A stretch of DNA of 55,301 nt from an uncultured Rikenella sp. (GCF_910579375.1 NZ_CAJTUJ010000003.1:1-55301), one strand, 5' to 3'. Positions 15,230-24,063 are shown, numbered from the stretch's first letter. A program made the numbers and translations. The notes: generated by a model not told the origin, from the letters alone.

Positions 15230-15363
15230 GTATGGAGTTATGTAGTATGATGGCTAAGGGTGTGCAGAAGCGGGGAAAATATGCTTTGGGGTTGTCGGAA
15301 AATATGCGTTGCTGGCGACAGACGAGGAGGCGGTGAAGGCGGATATCGGGCGATTATACATAA

Positions 15364-15771
15364 TTATTTACCTTTCGAGGCGTTTGTCTTCAGGACTCCC
15401 TGTTTTCCTTTCGTTAACATATTCACCGCAGCTTCCTTCGTGTCTATGAAAATAATATCTTTCCCTTTATTGCTCTCATAAATGAAATCCTTCAGCGGTT
15501 GGCTTGTATAGTGTGAATAATCACCATATACTGCAATCCTTCCCCCGTAATTTATATATTTCTGCAAGATTTCCCCTGCAATGCCACTGCTGAGGACAAA
15601 GAAGTCTTCCGTAATCAACTTTTTATCTATCACGATGTTCTTTGTTTCTACTTCATATTGTGCGGTCATTATATAAGTCAAGTGCCGATTGGGCATCTGT
15701 GATGACTATGGAATCACTTTCTACTATTGCGCATGTAATGTGGTTTCTTGTTACCGAACGAAATGTCATAT
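15364..15771 (-). pseudogene. Frameshifted DUF4180 gene
   Basis: The 3' part (15364-15696) encodes the DUF4180 core: I-T-E-D-F-F-V-L-S-S-G-I-A-G-E-I-L-Q-K-Y and later F-I-Y-E-S-N-K-G-K. The N-terminal part lies in another frame from an ATG at 15771 (I-V-E-S-D-S-I-V-I-T-D-A-Q-S-A-L-D-L). The two join if one base near 15673 is removed. Intact DUF4180 proteins are about 115-120 residues, which matches the joined length of 135 with its slightly longer start. Function of the family is unknown. The sequence is more AT-rich than its neighbours, which suggests acquisition. A sequencing error at this spot would restore the gene. Confidence 0.75.
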
Positions 15772-15815
15772 TATATGGCTTATTGGGGCGATAGAGAGAC
15801 AACTTTCATATTTCT

Positions 15816-16295
15816 TTATGCCGTGAGAGCGACCACCATCCGGTAGAGGATGTAGAAGCAGAGCAACAGTTTCAGCCCTGTACCGAGCAAAAAACCGATG
15901 AAAGTGCCGACAGCAGCTTTCAAGGCTGCGCCGCCCGATTTTTTCGCGTACCACAGTTCGCCCAGAAAGGCGCCCAGTATCATGCCGAACAGCATCCCGA
16001 TGGGCAGAAAAAACAGGCCGAGAATCATCCCGATAATCGAACCCCAGGTCGCGGCACTGCTGCCTCCGGCGCGTTTCAGGATCAGCGGAGGTAAAAAGTA
16101 GTCCGCCAAGAAAACGACCAGACAGACGCCGGTCATAATGAGCATGAAGTTGTCGCTGAAAGGCGTATAGCCGCTCCACCGTCCGATCCAGAGGCTCAGA
16201 TAGGCCAGCGGTACGCCGGGAAGAGCCGGCACGATCGATCCGATCAGACCGAGCAGCAGAATAATAAAGGCGAGAATAATCAAAAAGAGATCCAT
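15816..16295 (-). CDS. DUF456 family membrane protein
   Basis: A 159-residue, very hydrophobic protein with four to five predicted membrane helices. It matches the DUF456 family: G-S-I-V-P-A-L-P-G-V-P-L-A-Y near residue 20, Y-F-L-P-P-L-I-L-K-R-A-G-G-S near residue 67, and G-M-I-L-G-L-F-F-L-P-I-G-M-L-F-G-M-I-L-G. Glycine zipper-like segments suggest tight helix packing. No function is established. It is transcribed alone, with cassette 6 and its probable promoter (TACCTTTATTCCC) upstream. Confidence 0.85.
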   Translation of the reverse strand: MDLFLIILAFIILLLGLIGSIVPALPGVPLAYLSLWIGRWSGYTPFSDNFMLIMTGVCLVVFLADYFLPPLILKRAGGSSAATWGSIIGMILGLFFLPIGMLFGMILGAFLGELWYAKKSGGAALKAAVGTFIGFLLGTGLKLLLCFYILYRMVVALTA

Positions 16296-16446
16296 AGGGC
16301 TAATTCATTGAATGGTTTCGTTGGGCGACCTCATCGGGTGCCGACACGGAAGTATGCGTACGCCGATTCGCTTGTGCGGGTTGTGTCCGGGAATACGGGA
16401 ATAAAGGTAGGGTATTTTTTGATTTTTGCGTGTATAACACTCCCGT

Positions 16447-16629
16447 TTATTCCGAGAGGCAACGCAACGGAAGACCGTAGGCGCGGCTGAACGTGAAGCT
16501 GGGATCAAGCAGTGTGGGACGAAATTCTAACCATACGCCGTTATGGCCGTTCGTCCATGATGACTGACTGTACCCGTAGCTGCCGACGCTCCACAACGTT
16601 CCCTCGCCGCGGTCGCGGTAGCCCGGGGC
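16447..16629 (-). repeat. Headless C-terminal cassette 6
   Basis: Minus-strand cassette of 60 residues plus TAA, with A-P-G-Y-R-D-R at the start and G-L-P-L-R-C-L-S-E at the end; the middle has G-Y-S-Q-S-S instead of the W-S-S motif. Same 183-nt length as cassettes 1, 3, 4 and 5, but more synonymous change (TTA, TTT, CTT in otherwise constant codons), so it looks older. The frame is closed upstream by a TAG inside the rnfA terminator. It lies between rnfA and the DUF456 gene. Confidence 0.7.
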
Positions 16630-16642
16630 GGGAAGATGCAAT

Positions 16643-16684
16643 AATCCCTATTCCTCCGCGAACCAACTCGGTGGAATAGGGATT
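16643..16684 (-). terminator. Hairpin after rnfA
   Basis: The perfect 12-bp arms AATCCCTATTCC / GGAATAGGGATT, plus further pairing, lie 47 nt after the rnfA stop. A T run is weak, so termination may be incomplete and cassette 6 could be transcribed. Confidence 0.6.
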
Positions 16685-16731
16685 GGCAAACGAAAGCGAG
16701 AGGAGAGTACTTCTCCCCGCTAAAAAAGTGT

Positions 16732-17304
16732 CTACACCAGCCCCGAGAAGCCCATGAAAGCCATGGCCAAAATCCCGGCTACAATCAAAGCGATCGGCAC
16801 CCCTTTGAATGCTTTCGGCACGTCGGTCAGTTCGAGCTTTTCGCGCAAACCGGCGAACAGTACCAAAGCCAGTGTAAATCCCAAAGCGGTCGCCGCCGAG
16901 AAAACCACGCTCTGTGCCAGGTTGAACTCTTTTTGTACCAGCAAAATAGCCACCCCGAGCACGGCACAGTTCGTCGTAATCAAAGGCAGGAAAATCCCCA
17001 GCGCCTGATACAAGGCCGGACTCACCTTTTTGAGCACGATTTCCACCATCTGCACCAACGCGGCGATCACCAGAATGAAGACGATGGTCTGCATGTATTC
17101 GATCCCCAGCGGAACCAGCACGCCGTATTGCAGGACATAAGCCACCAACGATGCGATGGTCATGACGAAGGTCACGGCCATCCCCATCCCCATCGAGGTG
17201 GAGACTTTGTTCGAGACGCCCAGGAACGGGCAGATCCCCAAGAATTGCGCCAGCACGATGTTGTTGACGAAGATCGCGCTGATGATGATTACGAAATATT
17301 CCAT
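16732..17304 (-). CDS. rnfA: Rnf complex subunit RnfA
   Basis: A 190-residue inner-membrane protein with six helices. It carries the RnfA/RsxA signatures L-A-Q-F-L-G-I-C-P-F-L-G-V-S with the Cys that, with RnfE, holds the membrane [2Fe-2S] site, and T-T-N-C-A-V-L-G-V-A in the inverted half. RnfA is homologous to RnfE and NqrE. It is the last gene of the operon rseC-rnfB-C-D-G-E-A, and passes electrons across the membrane for ion translocation. Confidence 0.95.
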   Translation of the reverse strand: MEYFVIIISAIFVNNIVLAQFLGICPFLGVSNKVSTSMGMGMAVTFVMTIASLVAYVLQYGVLVPLGIEYMQTIVFILVIAALVQMVEIVLKKVSPALYQALGIFLPLITTNCAVLGVAILLVQKEFNLAQSVVFSAATALGFTLALVLFAGLREKLELTDVPKAFKGVPIALIVAGILAMAFMGFSGLV

Positions 17305-17344
17305 AGTCGTTTTTCCGAATCAAAGAGAATAAGAGAGCCGCCGA

Positions 17345-17938
17345 TTACCGCAGCCGGGCGGTGAATTTGTTGAAGAGCACGAGGAGGTATCCCAACGCGA
17401 TAAACGCTCCCGGTGCGAGAACGAAGATCAGGATTCCGTCCGTCCCCGCCGGCAGGAATTTGGCTCCGAACACCGAACCTGCGCCCAACATCTCGCGCAC
17501 AATCCCCAGCAAGGTCAGCGAGCAGGTGAAGCCCAAACCGATTCCCAGCCCGTCGAGCATCGAGGCGAAAGGCCCGTGTTTCGAGGCGAAGGCTTCGGCC
17601 CGCCCCAGAATAATGCAGTTCACCACGATCAGCGGAATAAATACCCCCAAGGTGTTGTACAAATCGGGTACATAAGCCTGCATGACAAGCTGTACGACGG
17701 TCACGAACGAAGCGATGATGACGATGAAACTCGGTATCCGCACCTTCGCCGGAATCACGTTTTTCACCAGCGATACCACGATGTTCGACATAATGAGCAC
17801 GAACATCGTCGCGAGTCCCATACTCATCCCGTTAATGGCCGAGGTGGTCGTTCCCAACGTGGGGCACATCCCCAACAGCAGGACGAATGTCGGATTCTCT
17901 TTAATTAACCCTTTGGTAATCAGTTGCAATTTGTTCAT
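17345..17938 (-). CDS. rnfE: Rnf complex subunit RnfE
   Basis: A 197-residue inner-membrane protein with six helices and the signature L-L-G-M-C-P-T-L-G-T-T and a matching V-V-N-C-I-I-L-G-R-A-E-A half, the two Cys-bearing repeats that pair with those of RnfA. It starts 9 nt after the rnfG stop, so translation is probably coupled. The protein opens K-G-L-I-K-E-N-P, typical of the family. Confidence 0.95.
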   Translation of the reverse strand: MNKLQLITKGLIKENPTFVLLLGMCPTLGTTTSAINGMSMGLATMFVLIMSNIVVSLVKNVIPAKVRIPSFIVIIASFVTVVQLVMQAYVPDLYNTLGVFIPLIVVNCIILGRAEAFASKHGPFASMLDGLGIGLGFTCSLTLLGIVREMLGAGSVFGAKFLPAGTDGILIFVLAPGAFIALGYLLVLFNKFTARLR

Positions 17939-17947
17939 GGCTTTCTC

Positions 17948-18607
17948 TTACCTCCCCTCTTCCTGTTTGTGCTCGTCGTTCGTATAGTTGTGTGTTGCCG
18001 TCGCTCCCGAAACGGCTTCTACCGCCTCTTCCGCGGAATCGCCCTGCAAATATCCCTGCAAAACGAGATATGCCCGTTCCACCGCATCAGTAAAGGCTTT
18101 CGACGAAATGGTCGATGCCGTGATGGCGTCCACATCTCCCCCGTCCTTCCGCACGGCGAGCCGAAACGATTCCGGATTTTTTCCCTCAAACTGGACGGCG
18201 AAGTTCGATTTGGATTTCTGAATCTTATCTCCCAATCCAGGCGTCTCGGCGTGCGAGATGACCGAGATATCCTTAATCGTCCCGTCCGGAAGAAAGCCGA
18301 CCATCAAGGTCATCAATCCGCCGAATCCCTTTTTCGAGAAGGTTTCGACGGCATACCCTACTGCATTCTCATCCTTGGATGCCGGATAGATTTTCACGAT
18401 TTTTCCATCGACTTCCACTTCGACAACGTTGTCTGCCGGTCGGTTGTCGAACTCGGGCAGCACTTGTGCGATCGCGTCATTGACTTTCTTTTGCTGTGCC
18501 GCTTCGATCGGCTCTTTGGTCAGGAGGTAGATGCCTCCGACTGCGGCGCTGGCCACCAACGTAATGGTACCCAGCACGATCACCATATTCTTGAGTGAAC
18601 TTTGCAT
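17948..18607 (-). CDS. rnfG: Rnf complex subunit RnfG (FMN-binding)
   Basis: A 219-residue protein with one N-terminal membrane anchor and a periplasmic FMN domain. The family flavinylation site, normally (S/T)-G-A-T, appears here as V-D-A-I-T-A-S-T-I-S-S near residue 160, with Ala for Gly. A second, textbook S-G-A-T-A-T occurs near residue 201 in the C-terminal tail. H-A-E-T-P-G-L-G, which flanks the flavin in NqrC/RnfG, is present. It relays electrons between RnfD and the membrane iron-sulfur site. It starts 4 nt after the rnfD stop. Confidence 0.92.
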   Translation of the reverse strand: MQSSLKNMVIVLGTITLVASAAVGGIYLLTKEPIEAAQQKKVNDAIAQVLPEFDNRPADNVVEVEVDGKIVKIYPASKDENAVGYAVETFSKKGFGGLMTLMVGFLPDGTIKDISVISHAETPGLGDKIQKSKSNFAVQFEGKNPESFRLAVRKDGGDVDAITASTISSKAFTDAVERAYLVLQGYLQGDSAEEAVEAVSGATATHNYTNDEHKQEEGR

Positions 18608-18611
18608 GGCT

Positions 18612-19595
18612 CTACTTCTTTTTAGCGTTGCTGCCGCCGAAACGACTGGGTTTCGCGTACATATTGATGAGCGGAACGGTGGCGTTCATAATCAGGATGG
18701 CGAACGAAATCCCTTCTGGATAAGCCCCCCATACGCGGATCAGGATGGTAATCACGCCAATACCTATGGCAAAAATGGTCTGTCCGCCTTTCGTCATCGG
18801 CGAGGTGACGTAGTCGGTGGCCATAAAGATCGCCCCCAGCATCGCCCCGCCTGCAAAAACATGGAACAGCGGGTTGATATATTTGGTCGGGTCAACCAGC
18901 CACAGAATAGCTGCGAATACCAGCATACTGCCTAATACGAACACCGGAATGCGCCAGGTAATCACCCGCCGGATCAGGAGATAAATCCCGCCCAGCAGCA
19001 GTGCCACGGCTCCGATCTCCCCCATCGATCCGTCCTTAAACCCGAGGAGCATTCCTCCGAGGTCGATATTCGGCATGATTTCGGTCACCGCTGTCCCCGT
19101 CTTCAAAGCCTCCTTGACGAAGGCTAGCGGCGTAGCCCCTGTAATGGCATCGACTCCCGGCGTATCCGGAAACAGGGTCATCTGCACCGGAAACGAAATG
19201 AGGAGGAATACCCGTCCCACCAAAGCCGGATTGAACAGGTTCCGACCGAGGCCGCCGAACGACATCTTACCGATGCCGATCGCTACCAGCGCGCCGAGCA
19301 TAATGAGCCACGGCGAGATCGTGGCCGGCAGGTTGAAAGCCAGCAAGGTACCGGTCACCACCGCAGACCAGTCGCCCAACGTGGACGAACGGCCCAGCAT
19401 GAAGCGGTCGATCAGCCATTCAAACAGCATACAGGAACAGATGGCGATTCCGGTGACGAAAAGGGCCGACCAGCCGTAGACGAATACCGAAAATGCGAAT
19501 GCCGGCACCAAAGCGATCACCACGTCCCGCATGATCCGCGGGGTGGAAAAGTCCCCGTGAAGATGGGGCGAAGGAGCTACGATTCTATTACTCAT
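18612..19595 (-). CDS. rnfD: Rnf complex subunit RnfD (covalent FMN)
   Basis: A 327-residue inner-membrane protein of the NqrB/RnfD family with about nine helices. The flavinylation motif D-A-I-T-G-A-T-P-L-A is near residue 160; the Thr would carry FMN through a phosphoester bond. The conserved G-K-M-S-F-G-G-L-G-R-N-L-F-N-P-A-L segment is near residue 112, and P-L-F-H-V-F-A-G-G-A-M-L-G-A near residue 245. It starts 15 nt after rnfC. Confidence 0.95.
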   Translation of the reverse strand: MSNRIVAPSPHLHGDFSTPRIMRDVVIALVPAFAFSVFVYGWSALFVTGIAICSCMLFEWLIDRFMLGRSSTLGDWSAVVTGTLLAFNLPATISPWLIMLGALVAIGIGKMSFGGLGRNLFNPALVGRVFLLISFPVQMTLFPDTPGVDAITGATPLAFVKEALKTGTAVTEIMPNIDLGGMLLGFKDGSMGEIGAVALLLGGIYLLIRRVITWRIPVFVLGSMLVFAAILWLVDPTKYINPLFHVFAGGAMLGAIFMATDYVTSPMTKGGQTIFAIGIGVITILIRVWGAYPEGISFAILIMNATVPLINMYAKPSRFGGSNAKKK

Positions 19596-19610
19596 GAGGA
19601 TGAAAATTCT

Positions 19611-20960
19611 TTATTTGGCCTGCGCCTGTCGGGCACGAATGAGTTTCATGGTTTCCGCTTTTCCCAGACGGATGTAGTCCAGAAGGGGCAAATTCGACGG
19701 ACAGGTGAACGAACAACAGCCGCATTCGATGCAATCCGCCGTGCGTTCCCGTTCGAGCCGGTCATACCGTCCGAGTCGCGAGAGTTTCGAGATCAGGTAC
19801 GGCTCCAGGCCCATCGGACAAACGTCCACGCACTTGGCGCAGCTGATGCACGGCATTTCGGTGCCGCGCACCGAAGATTTTTCGTCCATCAGCAGCACGC
19901 CCGAAGTCCCTTTGGTAACCGGCGCTTCGATATTGGCCATGGCGCGTCCCATCATCGGCCCCCCGTTGATCACCTTGCCCGTATCCTCAGGCATCCCGCC
20001 GCACGCTTCGATGAGCGAGGAGATCGGTGTCCCGATCCGCACCAGCAAGTTCGACGGATGGGCCAGCGATTTCCCCGTAACGGTAACCACCCGGTCTACA
20101 ATCGGACGCCGTTTCTGTACCGCCTGATACACCGCATAAGTCGTCCCCACATTCTGCACCACTGCTCCGACATCGATCGGCAGCGCGCCGCTCGGCACTT
20201 CCCGCTTCATAATAGCCGCGATCAACTGCTTCTCGCCCCCCTGCGGATAGCGCATCTTCAGCGGAACCACGCGAATCCCTTTATGATACGATCCGCCGGC
20301 AAGTATATCGTTCAGGTGCTTGATCGCCTCCGGCTTATTGTTTTCGATCCCGATATAGCACTCCTCTACCCCCAACGCCCGCATCAGAATTTCGCACCCC
20401 ACCAGAAGTTCTTCGCCCCGCTCCATCATCAACCGGTAGTCCGCCGTCAGGTACGGTTCGCACTCTACCCCATTGATAATAAGCGCCTCAGCCACCTTCC
20501 CCGGCGGCACCGACAGTTTGACCTGGGTCGGAAACGTAGCGCCCCCCAGCCCTACGATCCCCGCCGCAGCAATCCGTGCGATAATCTCTTTCGGCTCCAG
20601 CGTACACTCCTTTATTAAAGTATCCGTCCGGTCGATCTCCGGATTCCATTCGTCTCCTTCCACCGCAATCGTAACGGAAAGCTTCCGCAAATTGGCTCCG
20701 TCCGGAACCGTATCCACACTCGTCACCGTTCCCGATACGGAAGAGTGGATATTGGCCGACACGAATCCTGTCGCCGTTCCGATCACATCTCCCACGCGTA
20801 CTTTATCCCCCTTCTGCACCGTCGCCGTGGCCGGCGCGCCGATATGCTGCCCGAGCGGGATCGTCACCGACGCCGGCACGTCGAATACCCGAATCGCCGC
20901 GTCGCGGCTGATTTTATAGTCGTGCGGGTGAACGCCACCCAGTCTGAAAGTCTTAAGCAT
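19611..20960 (-). CDS. rnfC: Rnf complex subunit RnfC
   Basis: A 449-residue peripheral subunit that reduces NAD+. It begins M-L-K-T-F-R-L-G-G-V-H-P. The N-terminal region is followed by the NuoF-like NADH/FMN-binding domain (I-I-N-G-V-E-C-E-P-Y-L-T-A-D and Y-P-Q-G-G-E-K-Q-L) and, near residue 368, two 4Fe-4S ferredoxin motifs C-I-S-C-A-K-C-V-D-V-C-P and C-I-E-C-G-C-C-S-F-T-C-P. I chose the ATG at 20960, which overlaps the rnfB 3' end by 8 bp; a longer ORF start at 21059 reads antisense-like residues inside rnfB. Confidence 0.95.
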   Translation of the reverse strand: MLKTFRLGGVHPHDYKISRDAAIRVFDVPASVTIPLGQHIGAPATATVQKGDKVRVGDVIGTATGFVSANIHSSVSGTVTSVDTVPDGANLRKLSVTIAVEGDEWNPEIDRTDTLIKECTLEPKEIIARIAAAGIVGLGGATFPTQVKLSVPPGKVAEALIINGVECEPYLTADYRLMMERGEELLVGCEILMRALGVEECYIGIENNKPEAIKHLNDILAGGSYHKGIRVVPLKMRYPQGGEKQLIAAIMKREVPSGALPIDVGAVVQNVGTTYAVYQAVQKRRPIVDRVVTVTGKSLAHPSNLLVRIGTPISSLIEACGGMPEDTGKVINGGPMMGRAMANIEAPVTKGTSGVLLMDEKSSVRGTEMPCISCAKCVDVCPMGLEPYLISKLSRLGRYDRLERERTADCIECGCCSFTCPSNLPLLDYIRLGKAETMKLIRARQAQAK

Positions 20961-21861
20961 GTTGTTCGCCTCCTTCCGCAGCCGTTTTGGTTTCCTGAGT
21001 TGTCGCAGCCGCCGCTGTGTCCGTTTCCGGTTTGCGCGCCGGGAAGCCGACTTCCACAATCGCTCCCGTCGGACAAACGGCCACGCATTTCCGACACAGC
21101 CGACATTTGGCCGAATCGATATAAGCTAAATTATTTTCCAAGGTAATCGCTTCGAACGGGCAGGTTTTCACGCACTTGCCGCAGCCGATACACCCCACGG
21201 CGCAAGCCTTCCGCGTAACCGCTCCTTTGTCCTGATTGACGCAATTGACATAAACGCGTCTCCCCTTCAGCCCCTTCTTGCGCAGCTCGATGATGTGCTT
21301 CGGGCAAGCCTTCACGCATGCTCCGCAGGCCGTACACTTCTCCTCGTCGACCTCCGGCAGCCCCGTTTCCGGGTTCATGTGGATGGCGTCGAAGTTGCAA
21401 ACGCGCGTGCAGTCGCCGTTCCCGAGACAGCCGAAAGTACAGCCCGTCTCTCCGCCATACAGCGAAGCCTCGACCGCACACGACCGCGCCCCGTCGAACG
21501 TATTGATCCGGGCCCGGTTGCAGAATGTCCCGCCGCATCGCACCACGGCGACCATCGGTTCCTTTTCCGCGACCGCTTTGCCGAGAAATTCCGCGATGGC
21601 CTGCATCGTACTCGCCCCGCCTACCGGACAGTAGAGCGACGCAATATCGTCGTTTTTGACCAGCGCTTCGGCCATCCCGCGGCAACCGGGAAATCCGCAT
21701 CCGCCGCAATTGGCCCCCGGCAGCATCGCTTCGACCTGGTCGATCCGCGGGTCTTCGTACACTTTGAATTTCTGCGCCACGAAGTAGAGCACCACGGCCG
21801 CTACCAGACCCAGACCTACCAGAATAACGACGGTCCAGGTGTAAATCAACGTTCCATCCAT
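20953..21861 (-). CDS. rnfB: Rnf complex subunit RnfB (ferredoxin entry)
   Basis: A 302-residue subunit with one N-terminal membrane anchor and many cysteines. The 4Fe-4S domain reads G-A-N-C-G-G-C-G-F-P-G-C-R-G near residue 49. Ferredoxin-type clusters follow: C-T-A-C-G-A-C-V-K-A-C-P, C-I-G-C-G-K-C-V-K-T-C-P and C-R-L-C-R-K-C-V-A-V-C-P. RnfB takes electrons from reduced ferredoxin. The tail (P-E-T-D-T-A-A-A-A) is an Ala/Thr/Glu-rich extension. It starts 6 nt after rseC. Confidence 0.95.
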   Translation of the reverse strand: MDGTLIYTWTVVILVGLGLVAAVVLYFVAQKFKVYEDPRIDQVEAMLPGANCGGCGFPGCRGMAEALVKNDDIASLYCPVGGASTMQAIAEFLGKAVAEKEPMVAVVRCGGTFCNRARINTFDGARSCAVEASLYGGETGCTFGCLGNGDCTRVCNFDAIHMNPETGLPEVDEEKCTACGACVKACPKHIIELRKKGLKGRRVYVNCVNQDKGAVTRKACAVGCIGCGKCVKTCPFEAITLENNLAYIDSAKCRLCRKCVAVCPTGAIVEVGFPARKPETDTAAAATTQETKTAAEGGEQHA

Positions 21862-21867
21862 GTCTAA

Positions 21868-22308
21868 TTATCGTTCGATTTCTTTTTCGATTTCAATGGT
21901 CATCTCTCCTTTCAGTTTCGTTCGAAAGAGTCTGACAACCAGGTAATAAATTCCGACGATTCCGAGTGTGACCAATCCGGCGACCGTCTCCCGCACCTCG
22001 GTCTGCTGGAAGACCAGCAGGGCGGCCACGATCAGGCAGACCGGAATGAAATAGGCGATTATGACCGCCTTGAATCCCGCCGAACGCCGCATCACCAACG
22101 TCACCCGTTCTCCGACCGTATATCCCTGTCCGTCGTTCGCGAGGGTCATCCGTCGTCCGCCGCCTTCCGCCGATCCCCCCTCGCTGCACACGCTCCGGGC
22201 CTTGCACGCCGCACACGCCTCCGGGCGGCACACTTCGACCTCGACCTCCGTCTCATCGACGCGGACAATGGTGGCGCTTTGGCGGATGGGTTCCGAGTTT
22301 CGATTCAT
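21868..22308 (-). CDS. rseC: RseC/SoxR-reducing-system-type membrane protein
   Basis: A 146-residue inner-membrane protein of the RseC family with the N-terminal cysteine cluster C-R-P-E-A-C-A-A-C-K-A-R-S-V-C (residues about 27-41), which can bind a cluster or thiols, and two membrane helices at about 78-98 and 105-128. In Bacteroidota it is usually the first gene of the rnf operon, as here. Its exact job in Rnf assembly or redox signalling is not settled. Confidence 0.85.
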   Translation of the reverse strand: MNRNSEPIRQSATIVRVDETEVEVEVCRPEACAACKARSVCSEGGSAEGGGRRMTLANDGQGYTVGERVTLVMRRSAGFKAVIIAYFIPVCLIVAALLVFQQTEVRETVAGLVTLGIVGIYYLVVRLFRTKLKGEMTIEIEKEIER

Positions 22309-22327
22309 GATTTCCGAATTGCAGTCA

Positions 22328-22335
22328 CAAAATTA
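22328..22335 (-). promoter_or_regulatory. -7 element candidates for the rnf operon
   Basis: On the minus strand TAATTTTG lies 20 nt before the rseC start. A second match, TATATTTG, is at 22391-22398, so two start sites are possible. Confidence 0.45.
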
Positions 22336-22423
22336 ATAAGTTTTCGGGGAATCGGGAATTAAAATTCGTCGCAGCCGGTCAAACACGCTGCAAATATAGG
22401 CAGATATTTCCGCCGATAATGCG

Positions 22424-22431
22424 TAACTTTA
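22424..22431 (+). promoter_or_regulatory. -7 element upstream of nadB
   Basis: TAACTTTA resembles TAnnTTTG with one mismatch and sits 37 nt before the nadB start codon. Confidence 0.45.
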
Positions 22432-22467
22432 CCCGTTCCTAAACGAAAGATTTACCTTAGTTATATA

Positions 22468-24045
22468 ATGAACAGAGAGTGCGATTTTTTGGTGATCGGT
22501 TCCGGCGTGGCCGGGCTGAGCTATGCCTTGAAGGTGGCCGACCGCGGGCGGGTGCTGCTCGTGACCAAAAGCCGGCTGGACGATACCAATACCTATCATG
22601 CGCAGGGGGGGATTGCCAGCGTGACCTATGAGCCGGACGATTTCGAACAGCATATCGAAGACACGATGGTTTGCGGTTCGCACAAGAATAATCGGGAGGT
22701 GGTGGAGCTGGTGGTGCGGAATGCCCCGCGGCAGATCGAACAGTTGATAGACTGGGGGGTCGATTTCGACCGTAGGGCGGATGATCCGGCGCGGTACGAG
22801 CTGGCGCGCGAGGGGGGACATCGGCAGCATCGGATCCTGCACCACAAGGATTATACGGGGGCCGAGGTTGAAAATCGCCTGATCGACCGGGTGCGGGAGC
22901 ATCCGAATATCGAGATTCTGGAGCAGCATTTCGCGGTCGACCTTTTGACGCAGCATCACTTGGGGAAGCTGGTCAAGCGGTCGATTCCTGGGACGGAGTG
23001 TTACGGGGCCTACGTACTGAAACTCGATACGCAGGAGGTTTTCACGGTGCGGGCCAAGGTTACGGTACTGGCCACGGGCGGGACGGGGAACGTCTACCAC
23101 ACGACGACCAATCCGGCCGGGGCGACGGGCGACGGCATCGCGCTGGTGCACCGGGCCAAAGGGATTATCGAGAACATGGAGTTCATCCAGTTCCACCCTA
23201 CTTCGCTCTACAATCCGGGCGAGCGGCCGTCGTTCTTGATTTCGGAGGCGATTCGCGGCTTCGGGGCGATTCTGCGGACGCAGGACGGCGAGGAGTTCAT
23301 GCAGAAATACCATCCGATGGGGTCGCTGGCGCCGCGGGACGTGGTGGCTCGGAGCATCGACCATGAGCTCAAGACCAGGGGGGAGGAGTTCGTCTACCTG
23401 GATGTGACGCACAAGGATCCGGAACTGACGCGGGATCACTTTCCGAATATCAACAAGAAGTGTCTGTCGATCGGGATCGATATCACGCGGGATTTCATCC
23501 CGGTGGTGCCGGCGGCGCACTACTGTTGCGGAGGGGTGAAGGTGGATATGAACGGCGAGACATCCATTAAGCGGCTCTATGCGATCGGCGAGACGGCTTC
23601 GACGGGGCTGCACGGAGCGAATCGGCTGGCCTCCAACTCGCTGATTGAGGCGGTGGTCTATGCCGAACAGGCGGCGCGCCATTCGCTGGCGGTACTCGAC
23701 GGCTTGACGTTGCAGGAGGGGCTGCCGGACTGGGACTACAAAGGGACGTCGCATCCGGAGGAGATGGTGCTCATCACGCAGAGTCTCAAGGAGGTGCAGC
23801 AGATTATGTCGAACTATGTGGGGATCGTGCGGTCGAACATCCGGTTGGAGCGGGCGATGCACCGCTTGCAGATCATTTACGAGGAGACGGAGCACCTCTA
23901 CCGGCGTTCGACGTTGTCGAAGACGTTGTGCGAGTTGCGGAACATGATTGCGGTGGCTTATCTGATCATCAAGCAGGCGCAGCAGCTCAAGGAGAGTGTG
24001 GGGCTGCACTTTTCGCTGGACTATCCGATGCTGTCGCGGTTCTGA
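22468..24045 (+). CDS. nadB: L-aspartate oxidase
   Basis: A 525-residue flavoenzyme that oxidises L-aspartate to iminoaspartate, the first step of NAD synthesis; anaerobes can use fumarate as acceptor. The FAD motif I-G-S-G-V-A-G-L starts at residue 10, followed by the substrate-site H-A-Q-G-G-I-A-S near residue 45. The active-site helix H-P-T-S-L-Y lies near residue 244, and the conserved S-N-S-L-I-E-A and G-L-H-G-A-N-R-L segments near residue 380. nadA and nadC are not adjacent. Divergent from the rnf operon. Confidence 0.96.
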   Translation: MNRECDFLVIGSGVAGLSYALKVADRGRVLLVTKSRLDDTNTYHAQGGIASVTYEPDDFEQHIEDTMVCGSHKNNREVVELVVRNAPRQIEQLIDWGVDFDRRADDPARYELAREGGHRQHRILHHKDYTGAEVENRLIDRVREHPNIEILEQHFAVDLLTQHHLGKLVKRSIPGTECYGAYVLKLDTQEVFTVRAKVTVLATGGTGNVYHTTTNPAGATGDGIALVHRAKGIIENMEFIQFHPTSLYNPGERPSFLISEAIRGFGAILRTQDGEEFMQKYHPMGSLAPRDVVARSIDHELKTRGEEFVYLDVTHKDPELTRDHFPNINKKCLSIGIDITRDFIPVVPAAHYCCGGVKVDMNGETSIKRLYAIGETASTGLHGANRLASNSLIEAVVYAEQAARHSLAVLDGLTLQEGLPDWDYKGTSHPEEMVLITQSLKEVQQIMSNYVGIVRSNIRLERAMHRLQIIYEETEHLYRRSTLSKTLCELRNMIAVAYLIIKQAQQLKESVGLHFSLDYPMLSRF

Positions 24046-24063
24046 ATGGGTTTCTGCAAAAGC

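Noticed and set aside
15230..15363. Short ORFs after the OmpH terminator
   Set aside because: Frames are broken within about 30 codons and show no similarity to neighbours.
19557..20618. 353-residue plus-strand ORF
   Set aside because: Antisense shadow of rnfC with low-complexity His/Arg-rich composition.
22429..24009. 526-residue minus-strand ORF
   Set aside because: Antisense shadow of nadB; Arg/His/Pro-rich without a domain.
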